Program-made: the position numbers and the translations under genes | In this document: piece after piece, positions 20,916-31,665 of the stretch | Layout of the letters: each line of letters begins with the position of its first letter | How positions within the stretch are numbered: position 1 is the first letter of the stretch | From: Sternotherus odoratus | Lineage: Eukaryota > Chordata > Testudines > Kinosternidae | DNA length: 64,000 nt | Assembly (NCBI GenBank): GCA_032164245.1 | Contig: JAVMKO010000162.1 | Coordinates: 248,001-312,000 of the forward strand | Direction of reading: 5' to 3' | Notes under the pieces: model-generated | Database searches by the model: none | What the model saw: only the letters and a program-made list of their open reading frames with translations | What the model was told of the DNA's origin: nothing

Positions 20916-22196
20916 TGTAACCCTTCTGCCCTTCAGAATAGACAGTAACAAGGGCCGGGTTCAGTAAATAGGGGTTCCCTCTCAACACTACAATGCAAAC
21001 TGGCTCGAGCCCCCACCCAGTGACCTGGGAAAATCCTAACACACCCCTGGGCGCCTCAATGAGGCAATACTTCCCCTCTTGCAAGCACAGATCGGTGTAA
21101 CAGAAGATCTTTATTAACATGAGGTAAATGACATCACTAAACTAGGAAAAACACCACACCTAGGGTTCATACACCAACCCATGAGCAAATTGCCCCTCCC
21201 CAGCAAGTTTGGGCTGTGTCCTCTCCTGTAGGTTCAGGAGTCCAGCAACCCAAACATCACCCAAAGTCCCACAAGTCCAATAGCCCAAAGTCCCTGGAGT
21301 CCAGCAACCCCAACAATCACCCAAAGTCCCAAAAGTTCCACAGCCCCAAAGTCTCTGGAGTCCCTGGTGGAAAGTTACTCTGCCGAGTCTTACCTCCCAG
21401 GCTGGGTGGAAGTGGAGAGCAGAGTGGAGGGTACCTTCACAAGGTCTGAGGCCGACGGCCCAGTCTCTCCATGGGGTGCTGGTTGCTCCACTAGCCAACG
21501 CAGGAACTGCTCTGCCCACTGTCTCAAGAACTGCTGTCTCAGGAACTGGCCCACTAGCCAGCACAGGGACTGCTCAGCCAGCTGTCTCAGGAATAGGGGA
21601 GCCACCACCTGGACTGCTCTGCTTAGAGCCCCCCTTAAGATAAAGCTCAGTGATTATCAGCTCTTAAATGATTTCAGCTCATAGTTGGGGGGGCCTTAGT
21701 GCAGAAGCATCACCAAACCCAAAGCAATTTCAGCTCCATGGACAGAAGTTAGACTCCTCATAGAAGCAAAAATCAGCTCTAACATTCCACAGGAGAGAGC
21801 AGTCAGGTACAATAGCCCACTGGGGCTCTCAGACAAGACCCTCACCACAAGGTATAGGAGCCTGTCCCCAGCCTCTCTCAAATCAATGGGTTTTGGAACC
21901 CCTGTCCCTTGTTTAGTGAGCGCTACCCAGCTGATGGCGAGTCCCTCCAGCATGCCAAAGGCCAAATACATGTCCCAACCCCTCATTCACATAAACAGGT
22001 TAATCAACACCTTATCATTCTTGCCCCAATACTACAGAAACTGGGGGTCCCACAGTAGCCAAAGTGACCATCTGGGCTGTTAGAGTGCAGGCTAGGTGTG
22101 GTGGGTGTGTCTATGCAAATAAGGTGTTATTTTCCAAAAGTCACTGCAATTCCTGCAATTCACCACCGGATGCCACTCATCCTGACACTGCTTACA
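20916..22196. mobile_element. Solo LTR (family 2), 1281 bp, inside a tRNA-Ala gene
   Basis: It begins TGTAA and ends TTACA (TG...CA with inverted termini) and is flanked by the 4-bp duplication catg at 20912-20915 and 22197-22200. No internal retroviral genes lie between, so it is a solo LTR. An AATAAA-like word near 21107 on the minus strand hints at minus orientation. Related copies are at 11367, 25222, 38575 and 52776. Confidence 0.87.
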
Positions 22197-22234
22197 CATG
22201 CAAAGCATGGGCTCTACCACTGAGCTACATCCCC
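22197..22234 (-). pseudogene. tRNA-Ala(TGC), 5' half (split gene)
   Basis: On the minus strand this gives the acceptor GGGGATG, D arm TAGCTCAGTGGTAGAGC and the anticodon stem and loop with TGC. Its acceptor pairs with the 3' half at 20878-20884. The two halves minus one 4-bp duplication total exactly 72 nt. Confidence 0.88.
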
Positions 22235-24000
22235 ACATGGGCTGTGTTTACTGGGGGTTACACTCAGAGCCCTCCTGTCTCCAGAGCATCCAGTGGCCTA
22301 ACAGCAGCATGGGGGACACATTCCCTGCTCTGAGGACCAAACCTGCTGTCCTGGGGGTTGCTGGTTCTTAGGGGTCACTTTGCAGCAGGGCCAGATTCTA
22401 TGTGTGGGGCAGGGAAAGTGTGTGCCCTGGACTCAGGGTGCAGAGATACACTCAGCCCTCTCCCCTGCATTGGGTGGTGGGTGCTGCCACCCCCTGCTGG
22501 AAGGTTATGGTGGTGAGGGACGGGTGCAGTGAGTTGCTCAATACCTAACCCTGGTTTCAGCAGTGGAGTGGGGAGCTCCAGGTGTTTCTAGGATCTGCTA
22601 TTTCCACCTGCCTGAAAAGTCCAGTTTTCCCCAACACATTCACTGCAGTGCAATTGGGTCACTGTTTCAATAGCTGAATTGCAAAGAATTGCTCCCAGTT
22701 TTCCTTCTATCGGCGGCATGATTAGCCTGTGTGGGTGGTTCATGAGGTGAATCTAGCTGTAGATTGTTATTCATTCCCCACCTTGACAGTTCACACAGTC
22801 CCTTTCCCCTGCAGATCTCCAACACCGCAGTTTTCCCAATAGGAGCGGTTGGGTTTTACCTGAGACCCTGAGATTTTCAGGGTCGTTTTTCCCTCCATGC
22901 ATCACCTTCCTCTGTTACCCCATTCCCACCTCACGTTCTCCTTTGGCAAGTCATGCAGTGAGACCAGCAGGAAGAGCTGACCTCTATAGGCCAACCGCCA
23001 AGGACAGAGGAGACTGAGCGACACGGCTCCGAGAGGTGACTGGGCTAAATCCTCTAGATTTCCCCAGGTGATGCCACGGTGCTTTCTCAGCTCATTGCCC
23101 CACCCTCTGTCTGATAGGGGTTGGGATTCTCTTGGCTGGGATGCCACTTGGTCTAGGGGAAGCCATGACAGGGAGAGTAGGAGTTCATTTCACAGGCCTA
23201 TTTCCAGGCTGTAATCTGTGCACCCCCTGCTCTGTGGGAGGGATCGTGGTAGCCCAGACTCAGAGCTGGAACAGGCCCCTGATTTAGGGGGTGGCTGCCT
23301 AGTTTACAGCACTCTGGTGTCTCAGACAATCTGTCTCTCCCAACCCCTCAGATCTGTGTCCCCAGAAGGTTCTTGCACTGCCACCGCTCCTTTCACCTTC
23401 TATTGTAAGCAGCAGCATGGAGGGTTAGGGATGAGCCATAGGGACTACGTGGGTGGCAAGTGCTTCAGGGGTAAACCCAGCAACCAATGAGGGAGAATAT
23501 AAGGCCTTTTCTCTTTACTTAGCCACGTGCTGTAGCTCAGAGAGCTCTTTTAAATGTCTCCCGTCCCACAGCCTTGAAAAGGGGAAGGATTCTCAGGTTC
23601 TGGTTTGATTTGAATGAGGATCACTGGACCTAGAACCATTCACTTCCCTTTCCTAGCAACACCTGTGATACACAGACCCAGGCTGAGATCAGTGCTTACT
23701 GTTAGGAAAATAGTAGTAAAAATATCTGATCTCCTGAACAACCTGGAGCAACATCAGCCCAACTGAGAATGAAACAATTTGGTTCTAACTTGGGGAATTT
23801 GATGACTAACAATTGCTGTGAAATGGGGGAACAGTATCACCGTGATGCTCAGGGTTTATTTAGACTAGGAAAAGTGATGGAGGGTAGGTCAGGTGGAGGG
23901 GAAAGCTAATGCCAACCACTGCACCAGGACTACATCTGCATTACAACAATAACTGTCTTTTTACACCAAGATTAGTAACTTGAGCAACCAACCCCATGTA
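22235..24000. other. Intergenic, nothing recognised
   Basis: No tRNA, coding exon or clear transposon is visible. The short frames have no domain. Confidence 0.5.
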
Positions 24001-24008
24001 CAGTCCTA

Positions 24009-24190
<182 letters not shown>

Positions 24191-24261
24191 GAGTGCTGAT
24201 TGAAGTGGGTGGCGCTGCTGCTCTCATGAGTGGTTGGCTTAGGTGTGCCTAGGACTACCAG

Positions 24262-24333
24262 TCCCACATGGTCTAGTGGTTAGGATTCCTGGTTTTCACC
24301 CAGGTGGCCCGGGTTCAATTCCCGGTGTGGGAA
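24262..24333 (+). tRNA. tRNA-Glu(TTC)
   Basis: The 72-nt cloverleaf has every stem perfect: acceptor TCCCACA/TGTGGGA, anticodon stem CCTGG/CCAGG with TTC, and T stem CCGGG/CCCGG with TTCAATT. No defect was found. Confidence 0.97.
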
Positions 24334-24515
24334 TAGAGCAGAGCTTTCGCTCTGAGGGGAGGCAGGAAGAGGGAGGAATCCTGGCAGTAGGGGAGTTGGA
24401 CAGTGTTGGGAGGGGATCCCAGGAGTCGGGGGAGATCAGGAAAGGATCCTAGCAGTGTGGGAAGTGGGCAGCTTGGAGAGCACAGGACTGGGGAGAGTGA
24501 CTGTGTCCCTTTAAA

Positions 24516-25018
24516 CCAGGGGTGGGAAAACTTTTTGGCCCAAGGGCCATATCGGGGTTGCAAAACTGTATGGAGGGCCAAGTAGGGAAGGCTGGGCCTT
24601 CCCAAACAGCTTTGTCCCAACCTTCTATCTGCCCCCTTCCCTCTCCTCCCTCCCCTCACCTTCCCTGCCCCCTGACAACCCCCTCAACAACCCCAACCCC
24701 ATCCAACCCCCTGCTCCTTGTCCCCTGACTGCCCCTCCAAAGACTTTCTGACCTTAACTGTCCCCTGGTACCCCACCCCTATCCAACCCCCCCGCGCCAT
24801 GTTCCCTGATTGCCCTGACCCCCATCCCCATGTCCAGCCCCTGACAGGCCCCCCAGGACTCCCATTCCCTATCCGATGCCCCACTCCCAAACTGTTCACT
24901 GCCCCCCTGAACCTCCACCCCATCCAACCCCCCCACTGTTCCCTGACCCCTGACTGCACCCAAGACCCCCTGCCCACCCCCTTACCATGCCGCTCAGAGG
25001 AGTATGTCTGGTAGCCAC
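24516..25018. mobile_element. hAT-type element, 5' end with C-rich interior
   Basis: It starts with caggggtgggaaaacttttt, a common hAT terminus in reptile genomes, followed by a C-rich degenerate repeat of cccctgac words. The matching 3' terminus was not found, so it is truncated. Confidence 0.6.
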
Positions 25019-25221
25019 ACAGCCCGGCAGGAGCCAGACACACTTCCACTCTGCCTCACTCCAGTTACTGCCCCATCCCTGGCCTGTATCTCCAGTGTGG
25101 AGGACATCACAGATCCCCCTCTCTGCCAAGGGGGCTTGCACAGGTATTTCCTTCCTGCCAGCCCCCCCCATTGAATAATTGCACAAGTTCATTGGAGCTC
25201 CTCCCCTTTCCCTGCTTCTGT

Positions 25222-25396
25222 CTGTCACCCTTCTGTCAGAGTCGGCAGGAACATGGCCCAGGTTCAATATCTTGGGGTTCCTTTTCAACAACACAGCACA
25301 GAACCCACTCAAGGCCCCACCCAGTAACCTGGGACAATTCCACACCACCCCCTGGATGTCTCTAGAGGCAACACTTCCCAATAGCAAGCTCTGAGT
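25222..25396. repeat. LTR family 2, 5' fragment
   Basis: It is homologous to the first 170-190 bp of the solo LTR at 20916 (gtcggcaggaacatgg, cctgggacaattccacacc, gaggcaacacttccc). It is truncated, and is followed by a gcttgtctacact word typical of a MITE end. Confidence 0.7.
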
Positions 25397-26030
25397 CTCA
25401 AGGCTTGTCTACACTACTAATGGCAATGACGGGGTCTGCTCGATAACGATCCCCAGCAGTGCAGACCAATGCACGTCCGTTTTCATTCGCTGAGTCAGGA
25501 AAACCACAGAATTCCCCGCCCCCGTGTAAAGTTTGCCTCTTGCAGATGGCTTGCAGAGTGTGAAGCAGGCTGCCTCTGCCCAGGAAATACCACCCTGCTC
25601 TTCCAGGAAAAAAGACCCTGCCACAGAAGAAACTGTACAACTGGAGTCATAAGCCTATGATTGAATCCTGGGTATTTTTAGTAAAAGTCATGGGCATGAA
25701 ACAAAAAGTCATAACCCCCAACCTATACCACAAATAACCCCGAGAGAATCTCAGGGGGGGGGGGTGAAAGCCATTGGGTCCCAGCACCACCTGCTAGGTG
25801 GGGAGGGGGAAAGTGCCAAAGGTCCCACTGTGGAGGGGGAAACCCTGGGGGTCTTGCTGCCACTCTGACCACTGCAGTGGCTGGAAGCCTTGGAGGGCCA
25901 GGGCCCTGCTGGGGCTTTATTTCTTCCTTTAATCACCATGGAAGTGTAAACAGGGAGAGAATTTGCTCCCCCTTTCTATGTGGAACAAGTACAGGCAGGT
26001 GGAATTATTTCCAGAGCTGTAATAATAAGC

Positions 26031-26102
26031 TAGCAGAGGATGGTTTCGATCCATCGACCTCTGGGTTATGGGCCCAGCACGCTTCCACTGTGCCACTCTG
26101 CT
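26031..26102 (-). tRNA. Initiator tRNA-Met(CAT)
   Basis: The 72-nt minus-strand gene has the initiator signatures: A1-T72 acceptor end (AGCAGAG/CTCTGCT), the GGG/CCC run in the anticodon stem and T loop ATCGAAA in place of TTC. It is essentially the vertebrate initiator sequence with a few D-loop changes. Confidence 0.96.
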
Positions 26103-26393
26103 CCCTGTAAACTTGTCTGTAGGATCTCTTCACAGAGCAGCTCAGTTTGGCTGAGTAAGTTTTACTCCTGAGGGGATTCTGCACCTAAAATAAAACTTCT
26201 CTGCACCATATTTTAAAATTCTGCAAAATGTCTTTGTCAATAAATAAATGTGGAGGCTCCAGCATGGCAGTGGGGAGCACAGGCCACTGTGTGCAAAGAG
26301 ATGGGAGAGCACCCGGCAGTCCCCCTCCCCTGGGATACAGACTCAGTGGCAAAACTGCTCCTCTCTGCTGCCTTCTCCGGGGTTAAAAAAACA

Positions 26394-26490
26394 TTTTTGT
26401 GCTGCTCCCTCTCCAGAGGTGGGGAGAGGACCCAGGAGTCCTGGCTCCCAGCCCCCCCTGCTCTGACCCACCAGCCCCCACTGCCCTCCC
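26394..26490 (-). repeat. Isolated copy of the 75-bp repeat
   Basis: One unit of the family tandemly repeated at 30110-30790, in reverse orientation (cccaggagtcctggctccca). Confidence 0.75.
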
Positions 26491-27227
26491 ACAGGAAAGG
26501 CTAAGAACCCGTTGCCCAGATTCTTGACATTCACATGCCCCCGCCCCGCCCTGGGGTGTCTGGGTCTGCCGAGGGGATAACAACCTACTGTTGTGACCAA
26601 CCTCCTCCCCAGCTCACAAGAAAGGTGTCTGTGCCGGGGTTCTAGAGTCTCGAACCCAGCCAACGAGGGGGCTGTAGCCAAATGCATGGGCGGGGGGGGG
26701 ACAGAGTTAAGGTGAAATGGACGTCTTTAACACCCGGACTTCACCCCGCCCTTGGGGCTTATGCAAGTGAAAGAGCTGGAGACCCTCATTGATTCACCGG
26801 TGCCCCCCGTGAATGTGCCCCCTAACCCCCCCCCCCCACGAATCTGGTTGCCATGGGGAGGGAGTGGGCCCGATTTGCTCCTTCCCCAGTGGTGCCATGT
26901 TATGCAAATCACCCCCACTCCTTTGTATAGGGATGCCTCATTTGCATAGAGCCCCCCAGTATCAGGGGGGTGCCCCAACAGGGACATGGGTTGTGGCTTA
27001 CGGGGGGGATACCCAGCTCTTACAGCCTACAAAATAGGGGTCCAGGTGGAGGGGGGAGAGGGAAAGTGGGGTGCACAGAACCCCATGGCATGGAGGGGGT
27101 GAGGCAGGTGAAGGGTGCCCCCTATACCCTGCAGTGGCACCCGCCCCCAGTACCCCGCAGCTGCTTTGGGATTCCCCTCCCAGGACCCCCCCTTTTCTCC
27201 ACTGCCCCCCCCGGTGGTGCCCCCTAC

Positions 27228-27364
27228 CTGTAGCCCATGGCAGGGCGGGCGCTCTGCAGCTCCCCGGCCGGCAGCCCCGCCTCCAGCAGGTAACTCGCCA
27301 GCCGCCGCCGCTCCGGCAGCTACCGCGCCGCCTCCAGCACCTGGCCCGGGGTGAGCGCCCCTGG
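27228..27364 (-). pseudogene. Candidate exon 6 of the coiled-coil gene, with in-frame TAG
   Basis: On the minus strand it lies between a gcgcag acceptor and a gtaggg donor, is 137 nt long, and enters in phase 0, which fits exon 5. It encodes an Arg/Leu-rich segment ending SARPAMGY, interrupted by TAG at codon 15. It may be a nonsense allele, a sequencing error (one base from CAG), or not an exon at all. Confidence 0.4.
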
Positions 27365-27413
27365 CTGCGCCACTGCCCGCCCTCGCCCCGCCCGCCCTCG
27401 CCACGCCCGCTTG

Positions 27414-27945
27414 GGGGAGGTGGTCCCTGTATTGTCCTGTGGAGGAGGGGGTCCCTGTATTGTCCTGGGGAGGGGGAGTCCCTATATGGCCCATATGGCC
27501 CTGGGGGAGGGGATCCCTGTATTGTCCTGGAGAGGGGGAGTCCCTACCTGGCTCTTACAGCCCTGGGGGAGGGGATCCCTGTATTGTCCTGGGGAGGGGG
27601 AGTCCCTATATGTCCCATATGGCCCTGGGGGAGGGGGTCCCTGTATTGTCCTGGGGAGGGGGAGTCCCTATATGGCCCATATGGCCCTGGGGGAGGGGAT
27701 CCCTGTATTGTCCTGGAGAGGGGGAGTCCCTACCTGGCTCTTACAGCCCTGGGGGAGGGGGTCCCTGTATTGTCCTGGGGAGGGGGAGTCCCTATATGGC
27801 CCATATGGCCCTGGTGGAGGGGGTCCCTGTATTGTCCTGGGGAGGGGGAGTCCCTATATGGCCCATATGGCCCGGGGGAGGGGGTCCCTGTATTGTCCTG
27901 GGGAGGGGGAGTCCCTATATGGCCCATACGGCCCTGGGGGAGGGC
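27414..27945. repeat. 60-bp minisatellite
   Basis: About nine units built on ccctgtattgtcctgggg and agtccctatatggcccatat. Because 60 is divisible by three, long repetitive open frames run through it in several frames. They are not evidence of a gene. Confidence 0.93.
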
Positions 27946-28190
27946 TCAGCGGAGGGGGGGGGAGCTGCCCTTCTTCATGCCCTCAAGCAAGATGGCGGCG
28001 TGGGGCTCGTCTAGCGAGATCTCCTCCGAGATCACGAGCTCTCGCTCTCTGGCGCGCGGTGCGGCGCCGGGAGCGGTTGGTCGGTTGCAAGGGCAACGCC
28101 GAGGGCCGGGGCGCGCGGAGCCTGAGCGAGAGCGACAGAGCACGCGGCGGGGGCTGGGCGCGCGGGGCGAGGGTTCCACGGGGGTTCCAC
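27940..28190 (+). promoter_or_regulatory. CpG island with YY1-type motif
   Basis: A CpG-dense stretch contains AAGATGGCGGC at 27989-27999, a YY1 core-promoter motif often placed at or just after the start site. It lies 1 kb upstream of TMEM107 exon 1 and could be its promoter, but short frames read on both strands and I cannot tell which is transcribed. Confidence 0.5.
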
Positions 28191-28920
28191 TGAGAGAGGA
28201 GGGGGGAGGGGGAGTCTGTGGGGGGGGGGCGCGGGGATCGGGGCGGGGGGGTTCCACTGAGGGGGGAGGGGGAGTCTGTGGGGGGCACAGGGATGGGGGC
28301 GGGGGGTTCCACTGAGGGGGGAGGGGGAGTCTCTGTGGGGGGGCGCAGGGATGGGGGCGGCGGTTCCACTGAGGGGGGAGGGGGAGTCTGTGAGGGTGGG
28401 GGGGTTCCACTGAGGGGGGAGGGGGAGTCTGTGGGGGGCACGGGGAAGGGGCAGGGGGTTCCACAGGGAGAGTGGGGGGGGAAGGGGGAGTCTGTGGGGG
28501 GAGCAGAGGGGTTCCACGAGGGTGGTTTTTGGGAGGGGGCAGTATGGGGGCCACGGGGATGGGGAATTGCACAAGGGGGGAGGGTGTAGTGGTTGGGGAG
28601 TCTCCATGGGGGGGCGCAGGGTTGGGGGATACTAGGAGGGGGGACATGGGGATGGGGGAGTCGCTATGGGGGGTGCCCACCCTGTGTGAAACCCACAATC
28701 TGAACCCTACAGCATTCTACTGGGGGGGCAGGCGGATGGAGGCGGGGGGGTTCCATGGGGGTGGTGGTGATGCAGGGGGCTATGGGGGACAATGGGGACT
28801 GGGGGTTTCCATGGGGGGTTATGTGGGGGGGACGACGGGAGATGGGGACTCCATGGGGGGCAATGGGGGAGACTCCCCAAGGAGGATGCAGGGGGGCCCG
28901 GTGCTGCCTTGGGTCACCCC
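28190..28920. repeat. G-rich degenerate tandem repeat
   Basis: Units of about 55-60 bp carry gttccactgagggggga and gggggagtctgtgggg, then degenerate into ccatggggg words. The frames across it are artefacts. Confidence 0.85.
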
Positions 28921-28996
28921 AGCCTGACGCCTTTGCTCCCCCTCCCCCCGCTAGGCCCCGCCCTGAGGATCCTGCCTGCGTGGGGGGCGCCTGGCG

Positions 28997-29083
28997 ATGC
29001 CCCTGGTCAGTGGGCTGGTGCCCGCCCGCTTCCTGACCCTCACGGCGCATCTCGTCATCGTCATCACCATCTTCTGGTCCCGG
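28997..29083 (+). CDS. TMEM107: TMEM107, first coding exon
   Basis: The 29-codon exon starts at the ATG at 28997 and ends at a consensus donor (CGG|gtaagag). Its product contains VSGLVPARFLTL and VIVITIFWSR, matching the N-terminus and first membrane segment of TMEM107, whose first coding exon is also 29 codons in human. TMEM107 is a four-pass protein of the ciliary transition zone. I could not find exon 2 or later exons in the remaining plus strand, where tandem repeats follow immediately. Either the intron is greatly expanded, the locus is rearranged, or this is a duplicated exon. The exon lies inside an intron of the minus-strand coiled-coil gene if that gene's sixth exon is real. Confidence 0.85.
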
Positions 29084-29085
29084 GT

Positions 29086-30010
29086 AAGAGACCCCAACGA
29101 CGCCCACCCTGCGTGACACTCACAATCGGCACCTTACCACACCACACCCCCGACGACGTCTACCTGTGTGACACCCACAGTCGGCAGCATACAGCATGCC
29201 TGTCCGACGACACACACCCTGTGTGACACCCGCAATCTGCAGCCTACAGCATGCCACCTATCCACCCTGACAATGCACACCCATGTGACACCCACAGTCT
29301 ACACCCAGACAGAATGCCTGTCCATCCACCCAGACATCACACCCATGTGATGCCCACAACGTATACCTATACAGTACACCCGTCTACCTATCCAGCATGC
29401 CCACTCGTCCACCACAACACACACCCGTATGACACCCACAAGGTACACCTATATAGCACACCCGCCTGTACACTGAGACGATGCACATCCATATAGCACT
29501 TTGACCTGGAAACACCCGCCCATCCTAACAGCACATACCTGTGAGGTACACCCCTACAGCGTGCCTGCTCGCCCACCCCAAGGATGTACACTCATAAGAC
29601 GTACAGCTGTACATGTCTGTCCCGGTGACACACACCTTTCTGATACCCGCACCTATGATGTACACCCATACAACACACTGACCCTGATGACGTACAACCG
29701 CATGATGCCTGTGATGCAGACAACTCACACCTGTACGACGACCATGCCTACAACACACACCGCCATATCACACCCGCCCTTACAACGCCCATGCCTGCAA
29801 TACATCCCCATACCATACACCCATCCCGACAATGGCCGCCTGCCCCAACAACGCCCACCCATATAACATCCATCCATGTGACGCACCACCTGTACAATGT
29901 GCACAGCTGCCCCAGCAACACCCGCCTGCCACTATCCCCTGTCACGCACGTACAGGTCTCCCAACACACTCACCACCTAACATGGTGTACACCATCCTCC
30001 AACACACACC
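29086..30010. repeat. Degenerate ACACCC-rich tandem array
   Basis: Loosely repeated blocks of about 60 bp combine acacccacaat, gcatgcctgtcc and catgtgacaccc. The repeat is too degenerate for a precise period. It occupies what should be TMEM107 intron 1. Confidence 0.75.
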
Positions 30011-30109
30011 CCTCATGCAGCAGGGCTTCCACCTCACCCACACACCGTGCCCCCGCCACCTGTGGTCACTTTCCAGAGGTGAGAGGAGGGGGTATGGGGA
30101 GCCCCCACT

Positions 30110-30790
30110 GAACACAGGCGGCAGGAATCAAGGAGGTTGTGGCTGCAGGGAGGTGGGTGGAAGCAATGTGGATCAGGACTCCTGGGTTCTCTCCCCGGCT
30201 CTGGGAGGGGAGTCGGGGGCCGGTGGGTTAGAGCAGAGGGGTCTGGGAGCCAGGACGCCTGGGTTCCCTCCCCGACTCTGGGAGGGGAGTGGGGGGCCGG
30301 TGGGTTAGAGCAGAGGGGTCTGGGAGCAAGGACTCCTGGGTTCTCTCCCCGTCTCTGGGAAGGGAGTGGGGGCTAGTGGTTGGAGCAGGGGAGGCTGGGA
30401 GCCAGGACGCCTGGGTTCTCTCCCCGGCTCTGGGAGGGGAGTGAGGGCTAGTGGTTGGAGCAGGGGGGGCTGGGAGCCAGGACGCCTGGGTTCTCTCCCC
30501 GGTTCTGGGAAGGGAGTGGGGGCTAGTGGTTGGAGCAGGGGAGGCTGGGAGCCAGGACGCCTGGGTTCTCTCCCCGGCTCTGGGAGGGAGGTGGGGGCTA
30601 GTGGTTGGAGCAGGGGGAGCTGGGAGCCAGGACGCCTGGGTTCTCTCCCCGGCTCTGGGAGGGAGGTGGGGGCTAGTGGTTGGAGCAGGGGGGGCTGGGA
30701 GCCAGGACGCCTGGGTTCTCTCCCCGGCTCTGGGAGCGGAGTGGGGGATAGTGGTTAGAGCAGGGTGGTGGGCAGCCAGGACTCCTGGGT
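30110..30790 (+). repeat. 75-bp tandem repeat with tRNA-like boxes
   Basis: About nine units. The word gccaggacgc recurs at 30401, 30476, 30551, 30626 and 30701, giving an exact 75-bp period. Each unit contains gctagtggttagagcaggg (box A-like) and ggttctctcccc (box B-like). A 25-codon period explains the long frames. Reverse-oriented copies occur at 31520-31665 and 26394-26490. Confidence 0.92.
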
Positions 30791-30805
30791 TCCCCCGGCA
30801 CTCAC

Positions 30806-30950
30806 CTGGTGGGGGCTGGCATTCGAGCCTGGCATCAGGGGCACTATTTTCCGCCGCTGGGCCTCCAGCTGGCAGCTCTCTCCTACAGTTTTCCAAAATC
30901 GCATCTCTTGAAAAGATTGGGCAGCCTTCCTCTCGCAATCCACCGCCAAC
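30806..30950 (-). CDS. Coiled-coil gene, exon 5
   Basis: 145 nt between a ccgcag acceptor and a CAG|gtgagt donor. It completes the split codon from exon 4 and encodes 48 residues beginning LAVDCERKAAQSF, ending in phase 0. The charged helical character continues from exon 4, then becomes proline- and serine-rich. Confidence 0.72.
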
Positions 30951-31129
30951 CTGCGGAGAAGGGGGGGGTGTCAGAGCTCCACGGTGGGGGGTAGCCTGGC
31001 CTGGGGAACCCGCCGCCCCGCCCCAGAGGTGGGCGCATCTCGGCGCCGGGTCCCTAGGTCACCCGCCGCCCCGCCCCAGAGGTGGGCGCATCTCGGCGCC
31101 GGGCGAGGAGTCCCCGGGACACCTGGTAC

Positions 31130-31234
31130 CTCCTTTCGTGCTGCTGCACGAGTTTCTCCTTCTCTTCCCTGTGGCCTGATATCATTTTGAGTCGGTTTAA
31201 CTCATATTCTGTTTCCAACTTGAGCAGCTCTTTC
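31130..31234 (-). CDS. Coiled-coil gene, exon 4
   Basis: 105 nt. The acceptor is cgccacag, and I chose the donor GGAG|gtacca because it keeps the frame with exon 5. An alternative donor 7 nt downstream (CCAG|gtgtcc) would not. It encodes a K/E-rich heptad-like segment (KELLKLETEYELNRLK). Confidence 0.72.
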
Positions 31235-31323
31235 CTGTGGCGAGAGGAGGGCCGGGGTGAGCTGCAGGTGCGGCCCCCCGGTGGGGGAGGGATCTGGGGG
31301 TGGCGGGGTGCTGGGGGAGGTAC

Positions 31324-31472
31324 CTTTGCCTTTCTTCAAGCACCTGAATCTGGTGCTGGTAGTTTTTGGCTCTGTGTCTGAGCCATACAGTTGATTGGTG
31401 TGCCAGTGGTATGGATGTTCTGCCTCTCGTCCACTGGGGCCTTGTGGGGCCAGCCTCCCGCTGCACGGCCTC
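31324..31472 (-). CDS. Coiled-coil gene, exon 3
   Basis: 149 nt between cttcccag and CAAAG|gtacct. It encodes 49 residues beginning EAVQREAG and ending in a helix with QHQIQVLEERQ, and leaves in phase 2, matching exon 4. Confidence 0.72.
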
Positions 31473-31519
31473 CTGGGAAGAGAAAGGACCTGGGTGACCT
31501 CCAGCCCCCCACTCGCCTT

Positions 31520-31665
31520 CCAGAGCCAGGGAGAGAACCCAGGAGTCCTGGCTCCCAGTCCCCCCTGCTCTAACCCACCAGCCCCCACTCCCCTCCCCGA
31601 GACGGGGATAGAACCCAGGAGTCCGGGCTCCTAGCCCCCCCTTGCTCTAACCCACCAGCCCCCAG
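31520..31665 (-). repeat. 75-bp repeat, two inverted units
   Basis: Two copies of the unit found at 30110-30790, in the opposite orientation, in an intron of the minus-strand gene. Confidence 0.85.

Noticed and set aside
27071..28315. Long overlapping open frames (up to 414 codons) on both strands
   Set aside because: They run through minisatellites whose period is a multiple of three; the products are simple repeats.
30021..30079. Exon-like stretch between cag and gtgag downstream of TMEM107 exon 1
   Set aside because: The translation does not resemble TMEM107 exon 2, and it lies in degenerate tandem repeat.
30228..30938. 236-codon minus and 242-codon plus frames
   Set aside because: Generated by the 75-bp tandem repeat. 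Only the end overlapping 30806-30950 on the minus strand is a likely exon.
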